Below are positions 31,471 through 42,169 of a stretch of DNA of 64,000 nt, one piece after another. The first letter of the stretch is position 1, and every line of letters starts with the position of its first letter. The stretch is from Timema cristinae (Eukaryota > Arthropoda > Insecta > Phasmatodea > Timematidae): assembly GCA_039000515.1 (NCBI GenBank), contig JBCFYV010011135.1, positions 20,610,927 to 20,674,926 on the forward strand, written 5' to 3'. The translations under genes were made by a program, and so were the position numbers. Under the pieces are notes generated by a model. The model was given only the letters and a program-made list of their open reading frames with translations, was not told the origin of the DNA and did no database searches.

Positions 31471-34098
31471 GTTTTTTAATTGATAACTTGTATATCTACA
31501 CAAGAATCGTTATTGTTTATTAAACCCAGGAAGTTTTCCTCTAAATTGTCATTGAACTTCTCCTTTTCTATCACTATTCTTGCCCAACAAACATGTGACT
31601 TTGAAGAATATAATGATTACCAGATAGAATTATAGTAAGCCCTTGACTAACATTATTGATCCTCTCTAAGGGTTTCCTCGAAATTTGAAATAGCACCAAT
31701 GTCAAATAGTGTTTGGATATGTTAAAATGGACCCCTTTTGACAATTTCAATAACTATACTTTCTTATAACTTTTATATTACTCACACATAATTTGTTATA
31801 TTTCTTTTTATATAATAATTAGTACATAGATATATTAAAGAGCTTTTAATGTAACTAGGCTAAGACCTTATATAATTCAAAGATATTTCAGGAAAGGTAA
31901 CTCGCACATCCTATTAGGAATCTGCATCCACTTGTCAATGGAACAAACATATTTTATGAGTCTCCTTTAACTTATTATGGCAGTTTACTTCGAGTGAAGC
32001 AACGAACATTACATGCGCAGTGAGCAATTTTAAGACCAGCTATCCCGTGTCTGCCATTTACCTTGTCATCACTGGATAACAAACAACTCCTCATCTCTAC
32101 CTTAGCCAGCTTCCCTCGGTGGGTTGATCTGGCTCCTTCTTCCAGGAATTATGGACTATCACGTGGGGCCACTAACCCCTAACTAACCTCAAGAATCATT
32201 CCAAAAGCCTTTCAACCTGAGTTGTCGAGCGAGGACCTCATAGAGTTTGCCTGGATATCTCTCTCGGAATTTTCTAACCACCAACCGTTAGTGTGTGGAG
32301 TGTAAGGGGGTTGGCACAACTTCCCTCTCCCCCATTCCCTCCCACACAGAGACCTCAATAGATATGTATCCAACCTTGGATTAAAATCCTTCGGACGTTG
32401 CCCGGGAGGCTGTAAGGATTAATGTACAAGGAATATCCCCCAGGTAGAGATGGGACGACTTTGGTCCCGTCCCGGTCAGAGCAGTTGCCACAAGGGTGAC
32501 CTAGACTCAAACCCATGGTGTTTCAACCTTCAAACTGACGCTACCTACACTACATAAACACAACTTGTATTCTTGGTAGAAGCAAACAAAATGGTGATCA
32601 CACAGTAAGATATGTTATAGATCATACGGAAATTAATTTAAAATGATTAAAGTTGTGGTCTATCAATGGAAATTCTATATTTTAAAAGTCGAAATACGAG
32701 TCAGTGTGGATATTTCCATACACACTCAAATCCAATAAGACTATATCCTAAGGAAAAATTATTTTAGAACCAGTTAAGAAAATACCTATTATAGGTGCCC
32801 CCATCCGTTAATCCAATCCCTGACTTTCTTGTCACCCATGGTCCCAAAAATATGAGGCTGACAGACCTAGCCCATGTGCGAACATATTAAACAATTTAAA
32901 TTAAACACAGATCTAAAAGTATATGTTAAATGTATCTTTTAAAAAATGGCTTGGTAGTAAACTTGGTAGCGTGTCTAAAATTCATAGCTGAAAGTTTTAT
33001 AAACTAAAAGCGAGAATCTACACAGATATATATATATTTATATATTTATTTATATATTTTTATACATACATACTATTTTTAATCATTTCCCTTTCCTTTA
33101 ACATAAATTATATTTCAACATATTATATTTGTCGCATATGGATTGAAAACAATTCAGAGATACGTCCAAAATATAAAGTCTGGAAAAATAAATATGTATT
33201 TACGGCGTAAATAAATGAAAGTGTTTTCTGTCAATAAAGACATCTCGTAAAGTACGAATACATTTTTTAGTGCTTGTGATAAATTTGATGGTACAGCCCA
33301 ATTTCCAAAAGAAGGTAGTATAGCTCATAGCTTGAAAAGTTATTAGATATTCTTTAATGTATTCATCCGTCAATTCATGATATGTGGAGCTGTCACCTTT
33401 GATATATAGTTTCAAAAAACTATAAAATAACATTTATAATATTGTAAAGTGTTATCTACGCTGAATGCAGAATATTTATTTATTTACTATAAATCAAGAT
33501 ATATTTAAATTGGGTTGCAAGTATACCTTATTACTGGCTAAATAACATACGTATTTCAACATCACTTCTCATAGGCGTAGACTCTAGAAGGCCCGAGTGT
33601 TTTCCCCACCCCTTCCCCTGCAATAATTGTCATGATGGGTGTGGGGCTTTCCAAAAAATTGAATAGTTTAATTGTAATATATATAATTTTTTAGCTTTGC
33701 ATAATTAATTTCTACTACGATATGAAGCCATCATTTACAGAAGAGCCTACTAAAAATATATACCCTATAGGAGATATGAATAAAGCCATGCGATGCTTGG
33801 CAGGGTAAAAATACTTTAGGCTACTCACGGTTATTGTGTTTTTGGGGTAGTATTCTGGTCGCTACACAGGTTAGCTTAGTACTTACTGGAATTATATTTT
33901 AATACAAATTTATTCCAAAACATAAAGAAAGCATTATATTCCTTGTGATTGTGAAGATTTAAACCTAACTGAACACTTGGTTCTGATAATTTCTTCAAAC
34001 CTTTTCCTCCCATGAACCGACTTTTTTTTTAACATTGCAGTAGTCAAGTCAATTACAATAAAGAATTAGCTTTCATTTGTTAAAAAAGAATAATCCGT
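31471..34098. other. 2.6 kb spacer with a GC-richer patch at 32.0-32.55 kb
   Basis: The patch at 32020-32550 is closer to even base composition (CCTTCGGACGTTGCCCGGGA; TGGTCCCGTCCCGGTCAGAG), without an open frame of note or a known repeat. A (TA)n tract lies near 33021-33060. The minus frame 33200-33433 has no recognisable domain. Confidence 0.35.
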
Positions 34099-34099
34099 T

Positions 34100-34342
34100 T
34101 TTATTGTTATTATTATTGCTATTATTTTTATAACTATTATTATTATTAGTAGTAGTAGTAGTAGTAGTAGCAGTATTAATAGTATTATTAGCAACTGCGT
34201 CTTACTATCTGTTCGGGTTACACTCACGCTAAGGTGTAATGGTAGGGTGATTGTGAGATGAAATAGAGGACATATAGTTTTAATGTGTGATACAAACCAC
34301 GGCGGAGTCTTGGAAATCCACACATTCGCAAGTTGTGACTAT
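34100..34342 (-). mobile_element. SINE-I, old copy without head
   Basis: On the minus strand the body is visible (ACCACGGCGGAGTC complement region; CAATCACCCTACCATTACAC) and the tail ACCCGAACAGATAGTAAGAC, with a long TAA/CTA-type microsatellite at the left (34105-34190). It retains traces of the long-form segment (GTCACAACTTGCGAATGTG). The 85-codon frame overlapping it is SINE-derived. Confidence 0.8.
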
Positions 34343-34804
34343 TCAATATTAATATTTTAAGAAATTACATTTACTATATTTTGCTCACTGTAAAACATTT
34401 GTATTGTAAAAAAGTAGAATTACTCAAAATTATACCATCTTTATAAATCACAAAAAAAAGAGTATATTAATGTGCAAACCATATTAATTGATTTTTATTA
34501 ACCCTTAATGGAGACTATACACTTTGATCAGGATTTTTAAGTTTTTCATCGCGATTTTTGCTATAAATTGGATTTTAAAATAAGCCCACATATGATCCTG
34601 CATATTTTTGTGCAATAAAATGTATGTTACTGCAGAATATTTTGTGAGATTATTATTCTAGCTTAAAGTTTTTATTGTATTTAAAAAATATATAAAATAT
34701 AATGAAGTATATTTTCTCTAATGATATTGAAAACGTAATTTTTTGGCACAAAATGCAAGTCATAAGGTACGCCCCCCTCCAATAATTTACTTATTTCGGT
34801 GCCT
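34343..34804. other. Spacer without recognised features
   Basis: AT-rich; nothing recognised. Confidence 0.4.
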
Positions 34805-34845
34805 ATGCCCACGTCTTACTACCCATTCGGATTGTACACTAAAAT
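34805..34845 (-). mobile_element. Shared SINE-tail fragment
   Basis: CCACGTCTTACTACCCATTC followed by GGATTGTACACT is a worn minus-strand copy of the common tail. No head or body is attached. Confidence 0.5.
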
Positions 34846-34959
34846 GTATATAATAATTCCAACTATTTAATTTTTTTTACAACGGTACTTTTAATAAGCA
34901 TAATTATAGAATTAATTAAATTATACCTATAAACAAAATATATAAATAAGTGTCTGTAT

Positions 34960-34963
<4 letters not shown>

Positions 34964-34993
<30 letters not shown>
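34964..34993. repeat. (TA)n microsatellite
   Basis: Fifteen or so TA dinucleotides, directly left of a SINE-II target site. Confidence 0.9.
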
Positions 34994-34995
<2 letters not shown>

Positions 34996-35287
34996 ATTAT
35001 ATTCATACAACCCATCTCGGTGGCGTAGTTGGCTAATGCGCTAGTCATGTTGAGCTCGACTGCTGAGGACGGGGAGATCGAGGTTCGAATCTCGGTTGGG
35101 TGAACTGTGGGTGGTTTTTCCTAAGAGGTTTTCCACTCTACCTCCACGCAAATGCGGGTTCACTTCCTCTAATTAAACATTCCCAATTCCTAAATCCATT
35201 AATGTAATTAGTAATTAAAGCGTATAACCCGAACGGGTAGTAAGACGCGGTGCTAAATATTATTATTATTATTATTATATTCATACA
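34996..35287 (+). mobile_element. SINE-II, full length, 14-bp target-site duplication
   Basis: The best-preserved plus-strand reference copy: head with GGCGTAGTTGGCTAATGCGC (A box) and GAGGTTCGAATCTCGG (B box), body TCCACGCAAATGCGGGTTCA, tail GCGTATAACCCGAACGGGTA plus GTAAGACGCGGTGCTAAA, then (TAT)n. ATTATATTCATACA flanks it at 34996-35009 and 35274-35287, defining the element as about 264 bp. Confidence 0.95.
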
Positions 35288-35600
35288 CATTTCATTTGTA
35301 AATAGTCACATCTAAAATTTACTAATCTTTTAAAATTAAATTTTTCGTTTATAGAAATAATAGATTATCTTAAATAAAATGAAGATTTTGTCTTTCATAA
35401 GCGTGGCGCAGTATCACCCACTTGAAGAAGCCAAAAATTAAAAAAATTACTTGCCATTGTGCACAAACATTTTCACATGAAAGCCAAAAATTTTAATTTT
35501 TTTTTTATTCAAAATGTATTATAAATCAAAAGATTGAAATGTTACTTAATATATTTAGTAATACATTTCGTTCAGTGATGCAATTCAGGTTATAGTATAT
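35288..35600. other. Spacer without recognised features
   Basis: AT-rich; nothing recognised. Confidence 0.4.
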
Positions 35601-35604
35601 CCTG

Positions 35605-36095
35605 TAAACGAAAAGGGCTAAGAGGCCGAAAATTGGTTTTAATTAAGTAAAATATAAGAGGTCATACTGGTAAAACATATAAAAATTTAAAAAATCACAA
35701 AAATACACAGAAAAGATAAAAAGAGTAAAAAGGATAGTGATGTTTAAAAGGGTTAAAAAGGGCAAAAATATAGGAAGTGTAAACAGGGTAGGCTGGTAAG
35801 TGGGTTGATGGAGTAAAAATACGCTGACCTGATTTAGTTTGGATTTACTTTCAAACTTTTAATCATTTTAACCATTTTTAAAACTCTTTGCACTGTGTAC
35901 AAATTTTACCATTTGTTACCATAAAATTATACCAAGTTTGGCTTTTTTTTTAACTTATTGCCCTTTTTAGCATTTTAATTCCTTTTACACCTCTCACACT
36001 TTTGACATTTAAAAAAAAAGAGGGTTTGATTACATTTACTTTAAAGCCTTTTTGGCGTTTTGGCCCCTTTTTACAATTTTTATCTTAAAATATCT
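35605..36095. repeat. Imperfect foldback with purine-rich and pyrimidine-rich halves
   Basis: The left half (35610-35800) is A/G-rich with recurring AAAAGGG words (GGGTTAAAAAGGGCAAAAAT). The right half (35870-36090) is T/C-rich with the complementary words (TTGCCCTTTTTAGC, TTTTGGCCCCTTTTTACA). The pairing is imperfect, suggesting a decayed inverted duplication of a short A-rich repeat. No coding signal. Confidence 0.5.
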
Positions 36096-36786
36096 ATCCT
36101 GATCAAGGCCAAGTACTTGATAATTAGTAAATTTATGTGTTTGTCTCTTTATCCATCTCTAATTAGTATTTAGTAAAAAATGTTCTCTGGTATATTGAGG
36201 TTATGTGAACAATATTTTTAACTTAAAGTAATGAATAAATAGAAAAATCATCTTCAAATCCAAGGATAAATTATAAGCGATATTTCAATTTGAAATTCAA
36301 AGAACATTATAGGAGATATTTTAACTTTAAATGAAAAGTTAAACTATATGAAAGTAACTATACTTTGAACCCAAAAAGAAGCCTTAATTTTGTAGTAACG
36401 ATAGCAATAAAATGATGTATTTAGCGTTTTTTGAATTGTGGAAAGTCAACAAAACTACTAGTAATTGTTAAGTTGGTGATAACATGTTTATACACTCGGT
36501 ATGGCATTCAATACTTAATTTCAACCCATACACGGAAAGTGTGACTGGTTTTTAAATAAGAGTATAAAACTCTCATTCTAGTTTCTTAGATAATCTCGTA
36601 ACATAACTGACTTCACTCGAGATCTGTTAACTAGTACTTCTATGCAATAACATCCACACTTAACTGATTAATTATATTGAAATGCTACATATGAATTTTG
36701 CAATAGTATATCAAAAAACAGCCAACATAACCAGAACTATTAGCCCTTACCTTCAGGTGTACCAATACAATATAGAACAGTAAAAA
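36096..36786. other. Spacer without recognised features
   Basis: AT-rich; nothing recognised. Confidence 0.4.
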
Positions 36787-37080
36787 GTGGTGACCTGGTG
36801 GTCTTAGGGGTAAGGTGTCAGACTTCTGTGCTGGCGGCCGGGGTTCAATCCTCGGTCCCGGCACAGATTTATCTGATTACCAAACCCTTCCTTCCCCTCT
36901 GACAAGACATCTTGTGAATGTGGGGAATGCCAGGCCTCCACCGTGGTTCGGATTCCACGTTAAACTGTAGGTCCTTCATTTCATCTCACAGTCATCCTAC
37001 CATTACACATTAGCGTAAGTGCATATAACCCGAATGGGTAGTAAGACGCGGTGCTAATAATAATAATAATAATAATAATA
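36787..37080 (+). mobile_element. SINE-I, full-length short-form copy
   Basis: The tRNA-like head (GTGACCTGGTGGTCTTAGGG, A-box region; GGGGTTCAATCCTCGG, B box) is followed by GCCAGGCCTCCACCGTGG, ACGTTAAACTGTAGGTCC and the shared tail AACCCGAATGGGTAGTAAGA with (TAA)n. It has the short-form junction GACAAGACATCTTGTGAATG. Flanks AGTAAAAAG and AGTTAAAAG may be a worn duplication. Internal RNA polymerase III promoter boxes are intact by eye. Confidence 0.93.
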
Positions 37081-37314
37081 GTTAAAAGCACACTCAACAA
37101 TACTTATCAGTGGTTTCTAGAGCTTGTGCTAATTTGACACGTGGTGACCACATATTTCCTCAACCAGACTTATCGGCTGTTCCTAGCAGGTGTGCCAATA
37201 TTACATGTGGCAGCAACAAACTCCAACCAGACTTATTGTAACTTGCAAAGCTTTCTTATTATTGCCAGCCCCCATTCTGGTTTTAATCATACGCAATAAT
37301 TAAATTATTATGTT
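37081..37314. other. Short spacer
   Basis: No recognised feature. It separates two SINE-I copies in the same orientation. Confidence 0.4.
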
Positions 37315-37613
37315 TGATCTGGTTGTCTAGGGTTAAGGTGTCAAACCTCTGTGTTGGGGGTCCAAGGTTCTATCCTCGGTCCTGGCACACATTTATCTGA
37401 TTCCCAAAACCATTACTTCAGTTCTAACAAGGCGTGTATTAATCACAGCTTGTGAATGTGTGGAATGCCAGGCCTCCACCGTGGTTCGGATCCCACGTTA
37501 AACTGTAGGTCCTCCATTTCATCTCACAATCACCCTAACATTACACATTAGCGTAAGTGCGTATAACCCGAACGGGTAGTAAGACGCGGCGGTTATAATA
37601 ATAATAATAATAA
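37315..37613 (+). mobile_element. SINE-I, full-length long-form copy
   Basis: Head with GATCTGGTTGTCTAGGGTTA and a mutated B box (AAGGTTCTATCCTCGG), body as in the family, and the long-form segment GGCGTGTATTAATCACAGCT that short-form copies lack. The shared tail AACCCGAACGGGTAGTAAGA is intact. Head mutations suggest it is older than its neighbour at 36.8 kb. Confidence 0.9.
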
Positions 37614-37619
37614 TACATT

Positions 37620-37805
37620 ATTGGGTTAGGGATATGGAAGGATCGATTTATAGGAAGTGTACCTGCATTTTCATGGAGAGGGATTGTAAAACTATATAGG
37701 GAAAAACTGCCATCAATACACATTACCAATAGTAAGACCCAGATACATACTTCATAAAGTTTATTTCGCTGGTGACGCCATATACCATTCGGCCACCGAT
37801 GAGGG
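37620..37805 (-). mobile_element. SINE-II, old fragment
   Basis: GGAAGTGTACCTGCATTTTC, GGAGAGGGATTGTAAAAC and, further right, GTGACGCCATATACCATTCG correspond in order to the SINE-II body and head read on the minus strand, heavily mutated. Confidence 0.55.
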
Positions 37806-37837
37806 TACTACGCTTCTGTTAAATCATATTAAATAAA

Positions 37838-38068
37838 TTAATTAAACGCGCTAATATCGTGTTGGACTAAGTTGCTGAAGGTGGAGAGAACAGGGTTTGA
37901 TGCCGGTCGAGTACTCTGAGATTTTTTTCTTAATGGTTTTCCACTTTTCCTCCATGCAAATTAGGATCCATTACCTCTAAATTAAAGCCTTTATAATCCT
38001 TAGAACTTTTAATGTAATTAGTATATAAGTGTATAACCTGAACAAGTAGTAAGATGCGGTGCAAAAAG
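37838..38068 (+). mobile_element. SINE-II, old near-complete copy
   Basis: CGCGCTAATATCGTGTTGGA, GCTGAAGGTGGAGAGA, GGTTTGATGCCGGTCG (worn B box), CCTCCATGCAAATTAGGATC and tail AACCTGAACAAGTAGTAAGA appear in family order. The divergent tail indicates age. Confidence 0.75.
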
Positions 38069-38700
38069 AACCTTAAATATAATAAACAATTACTTTAATA
38101 AAAACAATCTGTAATAATGGTCGTTTCTAATAAAATATTTGTCAAGAGAAGAAAAAGTAGGTGGAGGTTTAAAGGAAGGTAGGAGGGGATGAAAAAAAAA
38201 AGAATACGTAGCTCTATAGTCTTAAAGTCGAAAGAACCTCAGAAGAAAGCAGTTCTCAAATCCTTGCTTAGAAATTCCCCTCGCCAACCCTACCTAAGGG
38301 TAATCCTCGTAATGGCAGGGAACGGCCATGAATCTCTTTCTCTGTCTAGCGTCTCAAGAGGTTTGCTTCCGTAGACCTTTCTTTTGATTAATTTGGCTAG
38401 CTGGTTCCTTTCTTGTATTTTGATATTTCTTACATTGCTGCATTCATACTTCTTGAGATGATCTTTATGAATTAGATCTTGGCTTCATTATACAAAAAAA
38501 GATCTTTATGTAGGTAGATTTAAATGTATTTTTAAGAAAGGTAATACAAGTTGTATCAATCAACTTGATTTAATCTTTACATTAAGTTTTTTTTTTTTGT
38601 AAGAGTGTTTTAATGATTAATAGCTTAGATTTCTTGAATAAATATTAACAGTTCTACTTTAAGTTTGGATGATAGGGGTCGTGATAAAAAAACCAGGTGC
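38069..38700. other. Spacer without recognised features
   Basis: The 61-codon plus frame 38189-38374 has a lysine-rich start and no domain. Otherwise AT-rich. Confidence 0.35.
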
Positions 38701-38982
38701 AGTTTTTATAATATCTAGCACCACGTCTTACTACCCGTTCGAGTTATACGCTTTATGTACTAACTTACGTAATGGATATAGGAATTGCGAAGGGGTTGAA
38801 TTAAGAGAAAAGTGAATCCACATTTGCGTGGAGGGAGAGTGGAAAACCATTTAGGAACCTCCCTCCCCCCCCCAATTCACCCAACCGAGATTCGAACCTC
38901 GATACTCCCCGTTCACAGCAGTCGAGCTCAACACGACAAGCGCGTTAGCCAACTACGCCACTGAGGTGGGTAGTTTTTATAA
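38701..38982 (-). mobile_element. SINE-II, full length, 11-bp target-site duplication
   Basis: AGTTTTTATAA lies at 38701-38711 and 38972-38982. Between them the minus strand has the complete family order, with A box TAGTTGGCTAACGCGC, B box GAGGTTCGAATCTCGG and tail AACTCGAACGGGTAGTAAGA. A C-run at 38864-38872 has expanded in the body. The tail has almost no TAA repeat left. Confidence 0.93.
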
Positions 38983-40019
38983 CAAAATGTTTAATTGAGC
39001 ATAATAAATCGAATATTATTTTAGTAGAAACATTTTTTTAATTTTTTTAACATGTTGATATCAACAGTTTTTAAATATCTGTCAACGGTGTTTTGGAATT
39101 AATTAAAAAAGTTTTATCTTCATTTAATAAGTTTCTCATCCAAAGCCGCTATGCTCATAAAAGATTTTCAGCATTTGAAAAAAGATTAAACTCTGCTTTT
39201 ACTGGCCCAATAAGATTTATTATAGTCAAAATATGTTTTGCTTTAGGAACTCTAAACAATACTGACATTTTCTTATTCACCTACATCCACACCTTATGAT
39301 AAACTATTTCCTCTTCTCCCGACACTTTAATCTGGTTTTGACCACTTAGATGGTTAATTGGTATAAAGAAGTGGTTGGCAACTAATCGAGAGTAATCAAC
39401 TTGTTAAGTTCCTGATGATTTTCAGTTGATTAAATAATAATACTATATCCTAATTAAAAATACCTGTGTTTTGAGTCGTTAAACTTTGAAATCAAATACT
39501 TTCAGATAATGTTTGAATTGTGAATAAGACTATCTCGGTAATGTTAAAAAAATTAGATAGTTTAATATGAAGTTTTATTAACTTTTTTTAATAAATGAGA
39601 ATACATAAATTGAAAAAAAAAAAACTTAAGAAATATTTTATAAGATATTTAGACCAAAAAAAGTGTGATGAAAAAAATATGTATGATCACAGAGCCTTTG
39701 CTAAGTTTTAAGTCGATTAGGACCTCAAACCTCCAAACCTAAATGTCTAAAAGGGATAATTCTCACAATAAACTAGAATAAAAATAACGTTGAAAATGGT
39801 GTTCAAAACCAGTTGTTTGTACTGTGGGTAGAATAGACTACAAGATCTTACAATATTTCTCTGCGCAAATGTAGGCTAATTTTATCTCAATTCAACATTA
39901 CTCATCCCTAATTGATGTGTAACCTTGAAGGCTAGCAAGAGTTGTGATAAATAAAAAAGTCAGTAGTATTGTTTCTACATCTCATCTATTTATCTATTTA
40001 TTTAACTTATCACGTACCC
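38983..40019. other. Spacer; possible decayed SINE 3' part near 39.86-39.95 kb
   Basis: CTCTGCGCAAATGTAGGCTA with CTCAATTCAACATTACTC resembles a worn SINE-II body on the plus strand. The plus frame 39093-39299 has no domain. Nothing else recognised. Confidence 0.3.
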
Positions 40020-40022
40020 GTT

Positions 40023-40053
<31 letters not shown>

Positions 40054-40338
40054 GGGTGACCTGGTGGTCTAGAGGTAAGGTGTCAGACTTCTGTGCTGGT
40101 GGCCGGGGTTCAATCCTCGGTCCCGGCACAGATTTATCTGATTACCAAACCCTTCCTTCACCTCTGACAAGACATCTTGTGAATGTGTGGAATGCCAGGT
40201 CGCCACCGTGGTTCGGATTCCACGTTAAACTGTAGGTCCTTCATTTCATCTCACAATCACCCTACCATTACACATTAGCGTAAGTGCGTATAACCCGAAC
40301 GGGTAGTAAGACGCGGTGCTAATAATAATAATAATAAT
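40054..40338 (+). mobile_element. SINE-I, plus-strand copy in the composite
   Basis: Full head (GTGACCTGGTGGTCTAGAGG; GGGGTTCAATCCTCGG), short-form junction GACAAGACATCTTGTGAATG, body with GCCAGGTCGCCACCGTGG and intact tail. Its body variant CAGGTCGCCACC is shared with the opposite copy, so the two belong to the same source or to one inversion event. Confidence 0.92.
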
Positions 40339-40413
40339 TATTATTATTATTATTATTAGCACCGCGTCTTACTACCCGTTCGGGTTATACGCACTTACGC
40401 TAATATGTAATTA

Positions 40414-40424
<11 letters not shown>

Positions 40425-40448
<24 letters not shown>

Positions 40449-40717
40449 GCACCGCGTCTTACTACCCGTTCGGGTTATACGCACTTACGCTAATATGTAA
40501 TGGTAGGGTGATTGTGAGTTGAAATGAAGGACCTACAGTTTAACGTGGGATCCGAACCACGGTGGCGACCTGGCATTCCACACATTCACAAGATGTATTG
40601 TCAGAGGTGAAGGAAGGGTTTGGTAATCAGATAAATCTGTGCCGGGACCGAGGATTGAACCCCGGCCGCCAGCACAGAAGTCTTGACACCTTACCCCTTA
40701 GATCGCCAGGCCACCCT
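40425..40717 (-). mobile_element. SINE-I, minus-strand copy in the composite
   Basis: On the minus strand: head GGGTGGCCTGGCGATCTAAG, B box GGGGTTCAATCCTCGG, CAGGTCGCCACC variant, and intact tail into (TAA)n. It forms a potential long hairpin with the plus-strand copy. Confidence 0.92.
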
Positions 40718-40734
40718 GTTAGTGTTATTCAATC

Positions 40735-40895
40735 ACATTGTTTAAGCCAATGGGATAGGAATGTTGGAGATAAAATTTCGAAGAAATGTTCCTTAGTCCG
40801 TGTGTGGGGTAAAAGTAAACCCCATTTAGGATGAAATCCCACGGTACATCCGGCTGGGATTTGAACTCTAACCTTACCGCTACGGATGCATAAGA
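40735..40895 (-). mobile_element. Possible tRNA-like SINE head of another family
   Basis: The minus strand has CATCCGTAGCGGTAAGGTTA, then GAGTTCAAATCCCAGCCGG, matching the B-box consensus GWTCRANNC, then TTTCATCCTAAATGGGGTTT. No A box at the usual distance is clear, and no second copy was found here, so this is tentative. Confidence 0.35.
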
Positions 40896-41320
40896 ATATA
40901 ATTTGTTTTATATAATTTTTGACAACGTTCCCATGGACGTGCGTCTTGTCTTTCTACTCATTCTGGAAATGTACCTATATACGTGTGGAAGGAGAATAGA
41001 AAAACAGTTTTGGAAATAAACACAGTATTTACTTTGTTGGGTTTTTAGCTCTGATATTTTCATCGTGGGTAAAACAAACTAATATACGATGTTAACGTTT
41101 ATTCCACGGGCATATTTTTGTTGGCTTGATGTCATAGACTTGTTGACCACTGCTATGGTAACTAGACAAATTAAATTTAAATAAAAATATTAAACTTCTT
41201 ATCACAGAAGTATATATATTTATAATATACTAATTAATTTAAATAAATTGACTATGAAGTACTTAAATTTTTTCTTTAAATACAATTTTCTTCACAACTT
41301 CCGGTTCCCTTTTGATATAT
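40896..41320. other. Spacer without recognised features
   Basis: Nothing recognised. Confidence 0.35.
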
Positions 41321-41324
41321 ACAC

Positions 41325-41515
41325 ATGTGTACTAAATATTATGTGTTAGAAATAAGGAAGGTTTAATTTATAGGAAGTGTACCCTCATTTGCATCAAATG
41401 AGTGGAAAATCAATTATGAAATAATACTCCCCAGCATGGATTTCAACTACAATCTCATCCTCGTTAGTCCAGTCTATTGTGATAGTACCTTAGACAATGT
41501 GACCACAGGTGTATA
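41325..41515 (-). mobile_element. SINE-II, old fragment
   Basis: GGAAGTGTACCCTCATTTGC, AATGAGTGGAAAATCAATTA and GATTTCAACTACAATCTCAT follow the order of a minus-strand SINE-II body and B-box region. Tail and A box are unreadable. Confidence 0.5.
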
Positions 41516-42165
41516 ATATAATATTAAAGCAATTGAATAAATACAAATATGTTTTAGGGTCAATTTAATTAAAGAGATAGTATGAGAGGATCGTTTCAAA
41601 TATAAACAAATTTGAGTTTTAAAAATAACACTTATTTGTATTCCTTTTGAACCATGACAGGGAAGTCAAACAAACCACATCGCAATTTGATCACAAATCT
41701 ACAACTCTAAACCCCCTTCACCCCCTTTTTTACCTGTACAAATATTAAAGTTTGTATCAACTCGTGCTGTTAGTCCTGTGCCATTAATCATTAACATTCT
41801 GCAAGCACTCTAGTCGTGACAGAAGAAGAGGTAATGTGACGCCATAAATATTCAACAGGGTGGGCCCATTCTTGGTCAGGCCTTCACCTACCGCTTTCTG
41901 ATTCCCACCCCCTTTTATCCACACCTTTTTCCACCATCACACTATTTCAGTGTTTTCTCTCTTCATGAATTTCATGAACAGTGACACTTTATTAGGTATA
42001 AAGATATATTTTTTTTATATTTGAATCTTTAAACTATCTAACCTATTTTATTCTAGCTCTCTTTAGTAATTAAATAATTAAGGGGTCACTCTCGCAATAT
42101 AATGACTGGGATTTAATGATTCAAATTTGATGCAGTTATACTAAGGATGGTTTTTTACTATAAGA
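41516..42165. other. Spacer without recognised features
   Basis: A patch near 41760-41950 is GC-richer, with no frame or repeat recognised. Confidence 0.35.
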
Positions 42166-42169
42166 TAAT

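Larger units (their letters stand above)
40020..40729. mobile_element. Composite of inverted SINE-I copies bounded by one target-site duplication
   Basis: GTTAGTGTTATT occurs at 40020-40031 and 40718-40729. Inside lie a full plus-strand SINE-I (40054-40338), an isolated minus-strand tail module (40339-40412), an (ATT)n tract and a full minus-strand SINE-I (about 40440-40717). The duplication fits the minus-strand copy, whose (ATT)n tail starts at the left site; the plus-strand copy then lies inside that tail. The two tail modules on the minus strand share the variant TTACATATTAGCG, so one probably duplicated from the other. Confidence 0.85.

Noticed and set aside
35010..35100. Functional tRNA gene
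   Set aside because: A and B boxes are present, but the sequence continues into a SINE body and shared tail and is bounded by a target-site duplication. The same applies to the tRNA-like heads at 1.5, 36.8, 40.1, 44.3, 45.1, 55.9, 60.0 and 63.2 kb.
40316..40834. ORFs at 40316-40522 and 40562-40834 as genes
   Set aside because: Both lie inside the inverted SINE-I composite and translate SINE tail and body. The frames at 39969-40235 and 44306-44506 are likewise SINE-I sequence.
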